Source of the DNA: Methanothrix sp.
GTDB taxonomy: Archaea > Halobacteriota > Methanosarcinia > Methanotrichales > Methanotrichaceae
Reading direction: 5' to 3'
DNA length: 35,090 nt
NCBI GenBank assembly: GCA_003162615.1
Contig: PMNG01000174.1
Location: 1,458-36,547, forward strand
The notes beneath the pieces were generated by a model, which was not told the origin of the DNA, made no database searches, and saw only the letters and a program-made list of their open reading frames with translations. The position numbers and the translations under genes are program-made. Of this stretch, positions 1 through 8,908 are shown piece after piece. Within the stretch, counting starts at the first letter, position 1. Each line of letters begins with the position of its first letter.

Positions 1-49
1 ACCTTCAGGCCGTTAAACTTATCTCCAGCTACACGAGACATCAAGATGG

Positions 50-676
50 TTATTTGATCGGAAGCTGCTTATATAGCCAGTCCACGGCCTCCTTCGATCT
101 TTTGTCGTACTCTTTGCCCAACTCTCCCTGGACAGGGCTCAGTAGATCCCTTGCTGCGATCTCCAGCCGATTTATGGCCTGGGTGCTGTCGTTATATCCC
201 GGTCCCGTACTTGAAGACCTGGACCACCAGTCTGCTGGATTGAACTCGTTGTCCTTGGAGTCATTAACCGTAGCCAAGCCTGAATCGACCAGTATTCTGT
301 TGTAGCAGGGCGACAGAAGAGGCTGACCGTAATAGCCGCTGAGATACACAACGCATACAAGCCTTCCCTGAGAGTCGCGTCCGCTTCCCAGGTTGTTTAT
401 GTCAAGGAATACCCGCCTGTTGAGGAGCACTGCTGCGGCCAAGTCCCTTGCTGCAAGGCCCTCCGAAGTGTTCAGGTCTAGACTCTTGATATCTGCGAGG
501 GTAATACGTTCTGTGTTGTAGAAGATCCTCGGGTCGGACTTTTCAATGACTATGTTGAAGGTGCAGCCGTCTATTATTTTGCTTACAACTCCGTAAGACT
601 CATCTGGGTCACACATTGTTATATTAAACAGCACCAGGATTAGGATCGCAGTTGAGCTAAGAAACCCAATCCTCAT
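50..676 (-). CDS. Secreted/lipoprotein-like staphylococcal nuclease (SNase/thermonuclease)-fold protein, catalytically atypical
   Basis: ORF track 50..688; likely start at internal MRIGFLSS (676). Hydrophobic N-terminus; SNase-like pattern IDGCTFNIVI...RITLADIKS...DSQGRLVCVVYL...NRILVDSGLATV. Confidence 0.7.
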   Translation of the reverse strand: MRIGFLSSTAILILVLFNITMCDPDESYGVVSKIIDGCTFNIVIEKSDPRIFYNTERITLADIKSLDLNTSEGLAARDLAAAVLLNRRVFLDINNLGSGRDSQGRLVCVVYLSGYYGQPLLSPCYNRILVDSGLATVNDSKDNEFNPADWWSRSSSTGPGYNDSTQAINRLEIAARDLLSPVQGELGKEYDKRSKEAVDWLYKQLPIK

Positions 677-782
677 CTCTCCGAGCAATCGTCAGACCTC
701 CTCGTCGTTCATTCGTTTCAACTCACTTATTGTTCTATCTCCGGGATTTGATTCTATCGATGCTCTTGGAGTAACAAAACTA

Positions 783-1772
783 TCAAGGACCAAAAGGAAG
801 CTGGCCAACATTGGCGCTATTGCTGTAGCCTCTCGACTCCCAGTAGCCCTGGATGTCCTTGTCCGTTACCTCTATGCTTGTTATCCACTTGGCCCACTTG
901 TAGCCGTATTTGTTCTTGGCCACTAGTTGCAAAGGAAAGCCACGGTCGGGGGGCAGCGTGAGGTCGTTGAGACCATAGGCCAGGAGGATACGGTTCTGCC
1001 GTAGATAGTCCAAAGGCAGTGTTGTGGAGTAGCCGTCTGCCGATGAGAAAAGGACATAGCTTGCTCCCGGCCTTAGTCCGGAGCTGTTCAAGAGATCCGT
1101 TACCCGGAAACCGGTCCACTTGGCATAAAAACCCCACCCTTCAACGCACGGCATGTAGACAACCTCTGAGTAAGCAGGGAGCACCAGCATCTGATCGTAG
1201 CTCATAGACAAATCCCGCCCCACTAAGCCCGTCACTTGCAAACGGTAAGAACCTCTGTCTAAATTCTGCGTCCCTTTAATTGCATTGTTTCCCTGGCTGC
1301 TCAGGGGCATGAGCTTTGTGCCTTGATACTCGGCCGCCTCCACCTCAGGAAGATGGCTAGATGTCAGCTCCTGAGTACTGTTCGATGCAGACACTGCTGT
1401 AGTTTCTGTAGGCACCAGGCCCAAAAGCATCACGAGGCCCATGAACAGGGTGATCGCTGCCAACAAGGCCGCCAGCTTCCCGAGCCGGCAGTGCTTTTCT
1501 GGCGTCGTCTGGTGAAGGAGAATCTTATCGACAAACAGAAAAACTGAGAGCGTTAGCGTGGCAAGACCTACCCAGGCATGAAAGGTGTGGAAGTCTATGG
1601 GAAAAAAGCGAATGTTTCCGCCGGAGATGTAGCCGAATAAACCCAGGAGAGCTAACAGTAGTGTGGCTGCGCCCAAGGCTCTGTGCGGCTTTCCATAGGC
1701 ATTGACCGCAAGGGCGAAGGTCAGAAGTGCTGCCAGGGCTGAAGGTACCCAATGTAGCGGCAAAAAGACCAT
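783..1772 (-). CDS. Membrane-anchored molybdopterin-dependent oxidoreductase (sulfite oxidase/YedY-like domain fused to N-terminal His-containing TM domain)
   Basis: N-terminal ~130 aa with about four hydrophobic helices and several His (LHW, KPHRALG, FHTFHAWVG, LLHQ); C-terminal Oxidored_molyb-like segment with YMPCVEGWGFYAKWTGFRVTDLL and GYSTTLPLDYL...LAYGLND..LPPDRGFPLQLV...YGYKWAKWITSIEV. Confidence 0.85.
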   Translation of the reverse strand: MVFLPLHWVPSALAALLTFALAVNAYGKPHRALGAATLLLALLGLFGYISGGNIRFFPIDFHTFHAWVGLATLTLSVFLFVDKILLHQTTPEKHCRLGKLAALLAAITLFMGLVMLLGLVPTETTAVSASNSTQELTSSHLPEVEAAEYQGTKLMPLSSQGNNAIKGTQNLDRGSYRLQVTGLVGRDLSMSYDQMLVLPAYSEVVYMPCVEGWGFYAKWTGFRVTDLLNSSGLRPGASYVLFSSADGYSTTLPLDYLRQNRILLAYGLNDLTLPPDRGFPLQLVAKNKYGYKWAKWITSIEVTDKDIQGYWESRGYSNSANVGQLPFGP

Positions 1773-1838
1773 ATTCTATGTATTGGCTTTCAATCTCTTA
1801 ATAAGTTTTTGAGCTATAGCTCGTGATTCAACTTCTGT

Positions 1839-2762
1839 TCATCCGGATCCGGGAAGACTTTCCCTCACCTTCGCCAGCCTGGCTTTGGTGGCTTTTATCG
1901 TTCCTGCCAAGGTTGTCGGAGCTGGTTCAGACGCACTGTTAGAGCATGCCTGGCATACGTTGCCGTTGGGAGCAGTGACGTTTTGCAGGAGCCCGGCTTC
2001 GGGATCTATATTCAAGACTATTGAGCTTGTATTCGAGCACTTGTAAACCAATTTGGCTGGCCTGCTGAGCGTGGACATTGAGCCGAAGCTGACCTTTATC
2101 CTGGCCGTTTCATTTGGCTTCAACTCCCTATTCGCGAAGCCGTTGTTTGTGTAGCTATCGTGCTCAAGGCTGGCGTACTTCCAGCCCCACTGATCGGTTA
2201 GGCTGAAGTTCTTCGGGCTTACGGGCATCTTTACTGTACCATTATTGGTAATTCCCACGTCGAAGTCGATGGACTTGATGTTCGAGTTGATCTTCGAGTT
2301 TAGTATGCCGTAGTACAAAAGGGTCACATTTCCATTTGTGGCATTGGTAAGCTCGCCGAAGTTGATCGCGAATCTGTTTCCTTCAGATGGATAATCGGAG
2401 GGGTCCACAATCAGAGTCTTGGGGATAGTCTCTTCAGGGACAGCAAAGCCCAAAAGCTGCCGTCCTGGCTGAAGGGACCGGGTGAACTCGCCTCCTGTGG
2501 AGTAGGTCCTATCGTTGCCGTCAACTAGAGAATATACGGCCTGGGCAGGAGAGACGCTGGTTGAGTTGTTCTCGATCAGGGCCACATCGACGTTGAGGAC
2601 TATGCTCCGCTCACCGTTCGGTTCAACTATGGTATAAGGGTCCTTGAACTCCCCAAACACCGTGCAGTTTACTGCCCCATTGCCAGCGTGTATCGGGTAG
2701 CCGGATGCTATGCCAAGGGCGATTACAAGCAGCAACAGCAAGACCGTTTCCCGCAATTTCAT
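1839..2762 (-). CDS. Secreted hypothetical protein (DUF4352-like domain), paralog of the 2952..4082 product
   Basis: ORF track start 2816; signal peptide starts at internal MKLRETVLLLLLVIALG (2762). Shares AVNCTxFG...VLxVDVxL..., ..YYGxxxxxxNxxxxxxxxxVGIxNNGT..., SRPxxLxxxxxxSxxIVxxxD and a C-terminal TKARLxK motif with its neighbour. Confidence 0.65.
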   Translation of the reverse strand: MKLRETVLLLLLVIALGIASGYPIHAGNGAVNCTVFGEFKDPYTIVEPNGERSIVLNVDVALIENNSTSVSPAQAVYSLVDGNDRTYSTGGEFTRSLQPGRQLLGFAVPEETIPKTLIVDPSDYPSEGNRFAINFGELTNATNGNVTLLYYGILNSKINSNIKSIDFDVGITNNGTVKMPVSPKNFSLTDQWGWKYASLEHDSYTNNGFANRELKPNETARIKVSFGSMSTLSRPAKLVYKCSNTSSIVLNIDPEAGLLQNVTAPNGNVCQACSNSASEPAPTTLAGTIKATKARLAKVRESLPGSG

Positions 2763-2951
2763 AGGCAGTGTTCCTCCAATACCATTTGGCTCTGGGAGTT
2801 CAATTAAGAGCGACAACCGGACTACTCATGTTACTCCATAAATATATTTGCCCAATACGCTCTAACCATATCAAGATATCGCCCCGCATGTATTCTGCAT
2901 AAAAAATTAATTGTAAATTAAATATAGCGCAATAAGCCATGGACTATTGGC

Positions 2952-4082
2952 CTACGCAATTGCAGGGGACCCTGGGGCCCCCGTGCTTTGGCTGGCATTC
3001 TGGTCATGTGGAAGCCCTTCCTTCATCTTCTCCAACCTGGCTTTTGTATCGTTCACGCTTTGGCTTATCTGCCCACCAACGGAGCCCGATGTTCCGGGTC
3101 TGCCCATGTTCGCATTCCTCTCCTTAGTTGCATTTAGCTGATCCATAAAGGACTGCATACTACCGGAGGTTGACTGGAAAGCTGCTGGGCTGGCGCTTGC
3201 GATGTTGGCCAGAGGCGCAACCTGAGGCACTGCCTGAGGCGTAGCCTGGACTGTTGGTGCAGCCACAACTGCGGCCGGAGGAGCTACTGTGCTAGTTGCT
3301 GTCGTTGCTGTGCTCGGCACGTTGGTTCCATAAACTTGAGCATCAGTGAGAGGTCCAGTGTCCTTGTCCAGGTCAAAGACGATCTGGTTGCTGGTGAGAT
3401 AGTCGAACGCTAAGGCAACCGGCCTGCTAAGGTATGAAAGAGAGCTGAAGTTCACCTTCACCTTTGTCGAATTCTTTGGAGCCAGATAACTTTCACCGAA
3501 CCCATACATAGTGTAGTATTCCCAGCCCGACTGGTCCAATAGTGTGAAGTTCAAAGGATTTATGACCGTACTTTTTGTGCCGTTGTTCTGAATCCCAACC
3601 TCATAGGTCACCGATTGCTCGTTTGGATTCGTTCGGGTGTCAACCACGCCGTAGTACCGAAGAATGATGTCTCCTTGACTTTTCTTTGGCGTCTTCCACC
3701 ACTTGATGGCAAAAGGATCGCCTACGGATGGCGATACTTTGAAGAGCTTAAACAGGGCATCACTCGGAACCACGAAAGCCAGAAGCTGACGTATATACGA
3801 CTCTGAGATGGGCTGGAATGTCCAGGACATAGATGGGTCGGGACTGTAGACCTTATCTTTGCTGTCCACCAGCTCAAAGGTTGCATTGCGGGTCCCTAAT
3901 AATCCAACATCCACCTTGAGTACATAATTCTGAACTGTGGCATTAGGATCTGTCCCAGGGACAGGAACCTTGGTGGCTCCGAACAGGGTGCAGTTGACCG
4001 CTGCGGTTCCGCCGCTCAGAGGATAGGCCTGTGCAAAGCCCAGCGCCAGCACCAGCGCAAAAGCCAGAGCAATAAGTCTCAT
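2952..4082 (-). CDS. Secreted hypothetical protein (DUF4352-like domain) with Ala/Pro/Thr-rich linker and C-terminal TKARLEKMKEGLP motif
   Basis: Signal peptide MRLIALAFALVLALGFAQAYP; long ORF; paralogous to the adjacent 1839..2762 gene on the same strand. Confidence 0.65.
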   Translation of the reverse strand: MRLIALAFALVLALGFAQAYPLSGGTAAVNCTLFGATKVPVPGTDPNATVQNYVLKVDVGLLGTRNATFELVDSKDKVYSPDPSMSWTFQPISESYIRQLLAFVVPSDALFKLFKVSPSVGDPFAIKWWKTPKKSQGDIILRYYGVVDTRTNPNEQSVTYEVGIQNNGTKSTVINPLNFTLLDQSGWEYYTMYGFGESYLAPKNSTKVKVNFSSLSYLSRPVALAFDYLTSNQIVFDLDKDTGPLTDAQVYGTNVPSTATTATSTVAPPAAVVAAPTVQATPQAVPQVAPLANIASASPAAFQSTSGSMQSFMDQLNATKERNANMGRPGTSGSVGGQISQSVNDTKARLEKMKEGLPHDQNASQSTGAPGSPAIA

Positions 4083-4265
4083 ATTTTACCCCCTAATTAT
4101 CGACATTCTCTTTAAATATTTGCTATCTTAGAATACACTAACGGTTATATAGGTTTTATCTTCGAGATGGGGTTTAAGCGGTAGTTTCGGATAGCATTTA
4201 GCATTATCTGTCACATCAAACTATATTAGTAATAACTGACCACACCCCTATGTGAGGCAATATCC

Positions 4266-4930
4266 GTGGGTAACCCGACCAAGTACAGCTTCGTAAATCT
4301 GCTGAAGGATGCCCGAGTCGATCTGGAGAAAATATAGCCGCATTCCTTCAGAGCAGGACATCGCCGCCAGCGTCGCTGCACTTGAGAGGACAACGTCGTA
4401 GCGTTCAGGGTTAAAGATGGCATTGCAGCTCTTGAGAAGATCAAGGAGCTTATACCTCCGGGGTCTGAGGTCATGAACGGCTCTTCCACGACCCTGATAG
4501 AGATCGGTTATGAAGACCTCATGAACGGCCAGCACAACTGGTTGGACCTACGTAAAACCATCATCTCTGAGAACGACGAACGAATGAGAAATGATCTAAG
4601 ACATAGGTCGATAACTTCAGAGTACTTCCTCTTAGGCGTCAATGCCATGGCACAGACCGGCCAGATTCTGACCTGCGACGCCACCGGCAGTCGCGTCTGT
4701 GCCTGGCCCTTCGGAGCCCAGAACCTGGTACTGGTTTCAGGTGTGAACAAGTTCTAACGCTGCAGGATGCCCTGAAGAGGATCTGGGATTACGCCTACCC
4801 TTTGGAGGACGCCAGAGCCAGGAAGGTCTACGGAACTCCCAGCCTGATAGGAAAGTGTGTAATTCTGCCCAAGGAAAGACGGCCTGGAAGGACGACCTTG
4901 ATACTGATCGATGAAGTCCTAGGATATTGA
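4266..4930 (+). pseudogene. Frameshifted remnant of a LUD-domain (LutC/YkgG, DUF162-like) protein
   Basis: Manual three-frame reading: VGNPTKYSFVNLLKDARVDLEKI (4266 frame) -> IPSEQDIAASVAALERTTS (+1 frame from 4342) -> VVAFRVKDGIAALEKIKELIPPGSEVMNGSSTTLIEIGYEDLM...ITSEYFLLGVNAMAQTGQILTCDATGSRVCAWPFGAQNLVLVSGVNKF (back to original frame) -> LTLQDALKRIWDYAYPLEDARARKVYG...LILIDEVLGY* (frame +2 from 4754). At least three frame changes. Confidence 0.8.
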
Positions 4931-5055
4931 TCCGATGGCAAATCGGGGTAGAAGGTCGCCGATACAATGAGATGAGACGATATAGTAATATAATGTACGG
5001 CGATGTAGAGCGGCCACTAAAACATGTGTAGAATATACTTCCAGATTGAGGTATC

Positions 5056-5523
5056 TTGATGACAAATTCAATTTTGCTATATTTGATAGTGGGGATGGCG
5101 GCCTCGGCAGTTGCTGCCAGCGGCAGCATAGTTATAAACGAAATGGAGCTCAATCCGCCCCAGGGAGGGGCAGACTGGGTAGAGCTCTTCAACTCAGGCA
5201 ACCAGAGCGTGGACATAAGCGACTGGACTGCGAGCATCACAGACGGAGGCTGGATAGGAAAGATGTCCGTGCCCAAAGGAACGATCATCCCGGCAAACGG
5301 TTTCTACGTTGCAGATGGCAACTCGCTATGGAACCACAACAACGGCGGGTATGCTACGCTCTATTCGGACTCGGGAGAGAAGGTGGACGAGACCCCCTAC
5401 CGGGTGGATAACCTCAACAACGACTTCACCTGGGGCCGTCGTCCGGACGGGTACGATACAAACACCAACGGCGACTGGGGATTCGGCTATGCCACCAAGG
5501 GCAGATCCAATGTTGTGGGATGA
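5056..5523 (+). CDS. Secreted lamin-tail-domain (LTD) protein
   Basis: Signal peptide plus IVINEMELNPPQGGADWVELFNSGNQSVDISDWTASITDGGWIGKMSVPKGTIIPANGFYVADG, typical LTD pattern. Confidence 0.85.
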   Translation: MMTNSILLYLIVGMAASAVAASGSIVINEMELNPPQGGADWVELFNSGNQSVDISDWTASITDGGWIGKMSVPKGTIIPANGFYVADGNSLWNHNNGGYATLYSDSGEKVDETPYRVDNLNNDFTWGRRPDGYDTNTNGDWGFGYATKGRSNVVG

Positions 5524-5622
5524 TTCTCAGGACTCCAGAAAAATATAATTAACAATGAAGAAAACAGGCCCCCGTTAGTGCTCAAGAAAGATACAGATCT
5601 TATCACGATAGGAATTCAGATC

Positions 5623-6111
5623 ATGAAATTGATTAATGGAGCGTGGCTGGCGTTGATCGCCTTGACAGCATGCTTGATTGCAGTTTGCGGAACAAGTTTA
5701 GGCGACGTCTTGATTAACGAAGTAGATTTCAGCCCGTCGGATAATAGTTCTATGTGGGTGGAGCTTTACAACTCGGGCGATCAGGCAGTGGACATAGGTA
5801 ACTGGAAAGTCTCCATAATCTCCACGCCCTGGGTGGGACCGATCATCGTTCCGAATGGTACCGAGATTCTTTCCAAGAAGTTCTACGTGGCAGAAGGAGA
5901 TCCTAAATGGATTGCTGTCGATAGCGCTATGGTTCTCCTGACAGATGGTCATGGCAAAAATGTCAACGAGACGCCACTGCTTACAGATACAGCTCACAAC
6001 GATTTTACTCAGTCCAGGATAGAAGATGGCAGGAACACCGACACACGAAGCGATTGGGCCTGGACTCGTGCTACCAAAGGAAGTTCCAACATCGGATCCA
6101 GGATCGCTTAA
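5623..6111 (+). CDS. Secreted lamin-tail-domain (LTD) protein, paralog of 5056..5523
   Basis: Internal ATG at 5623 gives a signal peptide (MKLINGAWLALIALTACLIAVC); DVLINEVDFSPSDNSSMWVELYNSGDQAVDIGNWKVSI...; co-linear with the preceding LTD protein. Confidence 0.82.
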   Translation: MKLINGAWLALIALTACLIAVCGTSLGDVLINEVDFSPSDNSSMWVELYNSGDQAVDIGNWKVSIISTPWVGPIIVPNGTEILSKKFYVAEGDPKWIAVDSAMVLLTDGHGKNVNETPLLTDTAHNDFTQSRIEDGRNTDTRSDWAWTRATKGSSNIGSRIA

Positions 6112-6270
6112 TTCTGAGGCGGTAGTGATTCCAATCTCTCTTTTTCTACATTGTTAATCGCAATACTCGAAGATAGTTCTTGAAAGGACTGGTTATATAA
6201 TTGCCTAAATAGACGGACAATCTTTACAATCATATTTTGGATTTATATCTATACGTCTATATCTGTGTAT

Positions 6271-7088
6271 TTATATCTTAAGTAGATAGTGGTAACCGCT
6301 CTGAAAGCTCTTGGTGTGTTCGCTACTGTATTCCGGCGTGCCAAAGGTCCCTCCCTTGGAGATGGTTATAGTGTGAATGCCGTTCCCTCCAACACGGAAG
6401 TTGGCGGTTCCGTCAAGTACCCCGTCTGCGATGTCGCTGCTATAGAAGACGCCGTCCATGTAAACATCGTAGCCCTTGATCCTGTCCGAAGTTATGGTCA
6501 CTAGGGCATAGCCCGGAGAGAACTGCTCGATGTCTCTGGGACCCTTTGCTTCTTCAATCGGAGGGAGAACATCTGTCACGAGGGCGTTGCTTGGCTGGTT
6601 TTCCACTGTCAAAACGATCATCATCCTGCCGACCTTATCAGCCCTGATGGTGACATTGCTGTACCCTGGATTGTAGATGGCATCCCTTGTGTAAGATTGA
6701 GCTGTTGGAATAATCAATCAGGTAAAGGTCGCCGTCGCCTCCTGACGGAGTGTATGCTACAAGCTTCAGGCTCTGGCCCTGACGGATCTCCGAGTATTGC
6801 GTCCAGTTTGCTCCGGACTCCAGCCATAGCTCTGTGGATCTCACGCTGGACTGATATTTCCGGAACTGCACCCTCATCTTGCCCAGGATTACCTTGGACG
6901 GTTTGTGCCCCGAGAGGTTGAAGTCTGACAGACTAATGCGGACTGATTGGTCGATGGATGGCTGTTGTTAGATAAATCGCCCTTAACCCATGGAGTGACA
7001 GTCCATTGAGGGCCCGATTCTTCCACATAAGCTGATCCAAATGCTAGCGGAAGAAGCAGAAGAAGAACCGATGTCAGGGCTTCGCCAT
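6271..7088 (-). pseudogene. Frameshifted secreted surface-protein gene
   Basis: Minus-strand reading: signal-peptide-like ALTSVLLLLLPLAFGSAYVEESGPQWTVTPWVKGDLSNN (no in-frame ATG; ATG at 7088 is in another frame), then IDQSVRISLSDFNLSGHKPSKVILGKMRVQFRKYQSSV...DLYLIDYSNSS in another frame, then SYTRDAIYNPGYSNVTIRADKVGRMMIVL...FQSGYHYLLKI* in a third segment. Confidence 0.72.
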
Positions 7089-7103
7089 GATCCTACTTTT
7101 GTT

Positions 7104-8795
7104 CTACATCGTTTCGAGTGCCGGTATGCCCAGAGTCTCCAGAGTCTCCCTCAGCGCGTTTCTCGAGGCGTTGACCAGGGCCAGCCGTGAAGCCTTTAGC
7201 TCCTGCGGGGCATCGAGCACCGGGCTGAACCTGTAGAAGAGGTTAAAGCTCTCCGCAAGCTCTCTTGCATAAGTGGTAAGTTGGTGGGGCTTGAGCTCCC
7301 TGCCAGCTCGGTCTATCACCTGGTCGAACTCGGCGATCTTCTTTATCATGGCTACCTCGTTCTCCCCGGTCAGGAGGCCGGGATCAAATTGGCCGATCTC
7401 TCCGACTTTGCGCAGGATGCTGCAGGCACGGGCGTGGGAGTATTGGATGAAGGGTGCAGACAGCTTCTCGAAGTCCAGGGCAGCCTTCCAGTCGAACATG
7501 GTGGCTTTGTCTGCGGATACCTTCACAACATCGTACCGTACAGCTCCAACGGCTACGTCTGCTGCAATGCTGCGCCGCAGCTCCTCGCTCTCCTCCGGCC
7601 TGCGAGCAGTCACTTCCTCAAAGGCTTGCTTCTCAACCTCGTCCAGAAGCTCATCCGCCGAGATGAACTTGCCCCTCCTGGTGCTCATTGAGCCCGAAGG
7701 CAGGGATACGAACTCGAATATGACCACCTCGGGCTCGGGTATCTTCATAAGCCGCAGGGCAGTGCGAAGCTGGGAGGATATCAGTTTGTGGTCAGCCCCG
7801 AGGATGTCCACCATCCTCTCGGCCTGTGTTGACTTCCACCTGTGATAGGCAAGGTCGCGAGTGGTGTATAGGCTTGTGCCGTCGGCCCTCCGGAGTACCA
7901 GCTTCTTCTCAAAGCCAAAGGCGCTCAGGTCCAGTTGGAGCGCTCCATCCTCCATCTCTGCCAGGCCGGTCTTCTGCAGATCCTGGATGACCCTGTCCAC
8001 GTCGCCGTTCCGAACGAAGGTTGACTCCCAGTGGTAGCTGTCGTGGCGGATGTTCATCCGGTGAAGGGTCTGCTCGATGCCCATGATGGCGTACTTGGCG
8101 GCGCACTTGATCTTGGCCTCTTGCTCCTGGTCGCCCGCCTCGTAGCGCTGGATGATATGGTCGACCTCTGCTTTCAGCTCCGGCGTTTCGGTCACGGCCT
8201 TGTTGGCGGCGATGTAGACCTTGGCGATGGCGTGGTCTGCCTTGGAGTCATCTAGCTTGTAGTGGTCGCAGCCCCAGACAACCATCGCCTCCTGGCGGCC
8301 CATGTCGTTGACGTAGTATTGGGCGTCCACGGTGCAACCAGCTTTGCGGAGGATGCGCACAAGCGTGTCCCCAATCACTGAGTTCCTGATGTGGCCAACG
8401 TGCAGCGGACCGTCGGGGTTGGCGGAAGTGTGCTCGACTATCACCTTCTGGCTCATCTTGCCTTTCCAGCACTCTGTGCCCTGGGCCTGGATGACGATGG
8501 AATCCAAAAAGTCCCTGTTCATGAAGAAGTTGAGGTAGGGACCCGCTAGCTCAACTCTATCGACAGAGCTTGCAGAGCCGGGCGAAAAGGCCATCGATTT
8601 ATGAATTTCAGCGGCTATCAAGGCGGGGCTGCGTCTGAGCACGGGGGCCAGCCTGAAGCCCACCGAAGAGGCCAGATCGGAATGTGGGCTGCTCTCCAGG
8701 GAGAGGCTGTTTACTCCCACTTCAACCTTGAAACCGCACTTTTCAAGCGCGCTATGCAACAGCGACTCTACCTCGCTCTTGAAATCGAGAAACAT
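7104..8795 (-). CDS. argS: Arginyl-tRNA synthetase
   Basis: VEHTSANPDGPLHVGHIRNSVIGDTLVRILRKAG, RRADGTSLYTTRDLAYH, SAPFIQYSHARACSIL and the DALR-type C-terminus are ArgRS signatures. Confidence 0.97.
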   Translation of the reverse strand: MFLDFKSEVESLLHSALEKCGFKVEVGVNSLSLESSPHSDLASSVGFRLAPVLRRSPALIAAEIHKSMAFSPGSASSVDRVELAGPYLNFFMNRDFLDSIVIQAQGTECWKGKMSQKVIVEHTSANPDGPLHVGHIRNSVIGDTLVRILRKAGCTVDAQYYVNDMGRQEAMVVWGCDHYKLDDSKADHAIAKVYIAANKAVTETPELKAEVDHIIQRYEAGDQEQEAKIKCAAKYAIMGIEQTLHRMNIRHDSYHWESTFVRNGDVDRVIQDLQKTGLAEMEDGALQLDLSAFGFEKKLVLRRADGTSLYTTRDLAYHRWKSTQAERMVDILGADHKLISSQLRTALRLMKIPEPEVVIFEFVSLPSGSMSTRRGKFISADELLDEVEKQAFEEVTARRPEESEELRRSIAADVAVGAVRYDVVKVSADKATMFDWKAALDFEKLSAPFIQYSHARACSILRKVGEIGQFDPGLLTGENEVAMIKKIAEFDQVIDRAGRELKPHQLTTYARELAESFNLFYRFSPVLDAPQELKASRLALVNASRNALRETLETLGIPALETM

Positions 8796-8908
8796 CTGAA
8801 CACCAGTATGATCAATCTACATATCTGAACTGGGCGAGGCGATATAAGCATTGCGTCGGACGGCTATCCATCCGTCAACTCAAGTAAAATTTATACTCTT
8901 GAGCATCA

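Noticed and set aside
4248-4535. Minus-strand ORFs of 87 and 95 aa
   Set aside because: Antisense to the LUD pseudogene, whose plus-strand reading shows real homology.
4266-4930. Programmed frameshifting as the explanation for the LUD gene
   Set aside because: Several frame changes in different directions with no slippery-site logic; decay or sequence errors fit better.
4737-5288. 183-aa minus-strand ORF
   Set aside because: Overlaps the LUD pseudogene end and the LTD gene on the opposite strand; no recognisable protein features.
6241-6278. Direct repeat ATTTATATCT (6241-6250 and 6269-6278)
   Set aside because: Short AT-rich repeat between convergent genes; likely terminator or low-complexity sequence.
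7273-7845. 190-aa plus-strand ORF
   Set aside because: Antisense shadow of argS; low-complexity Ser/Arg-rich composition.
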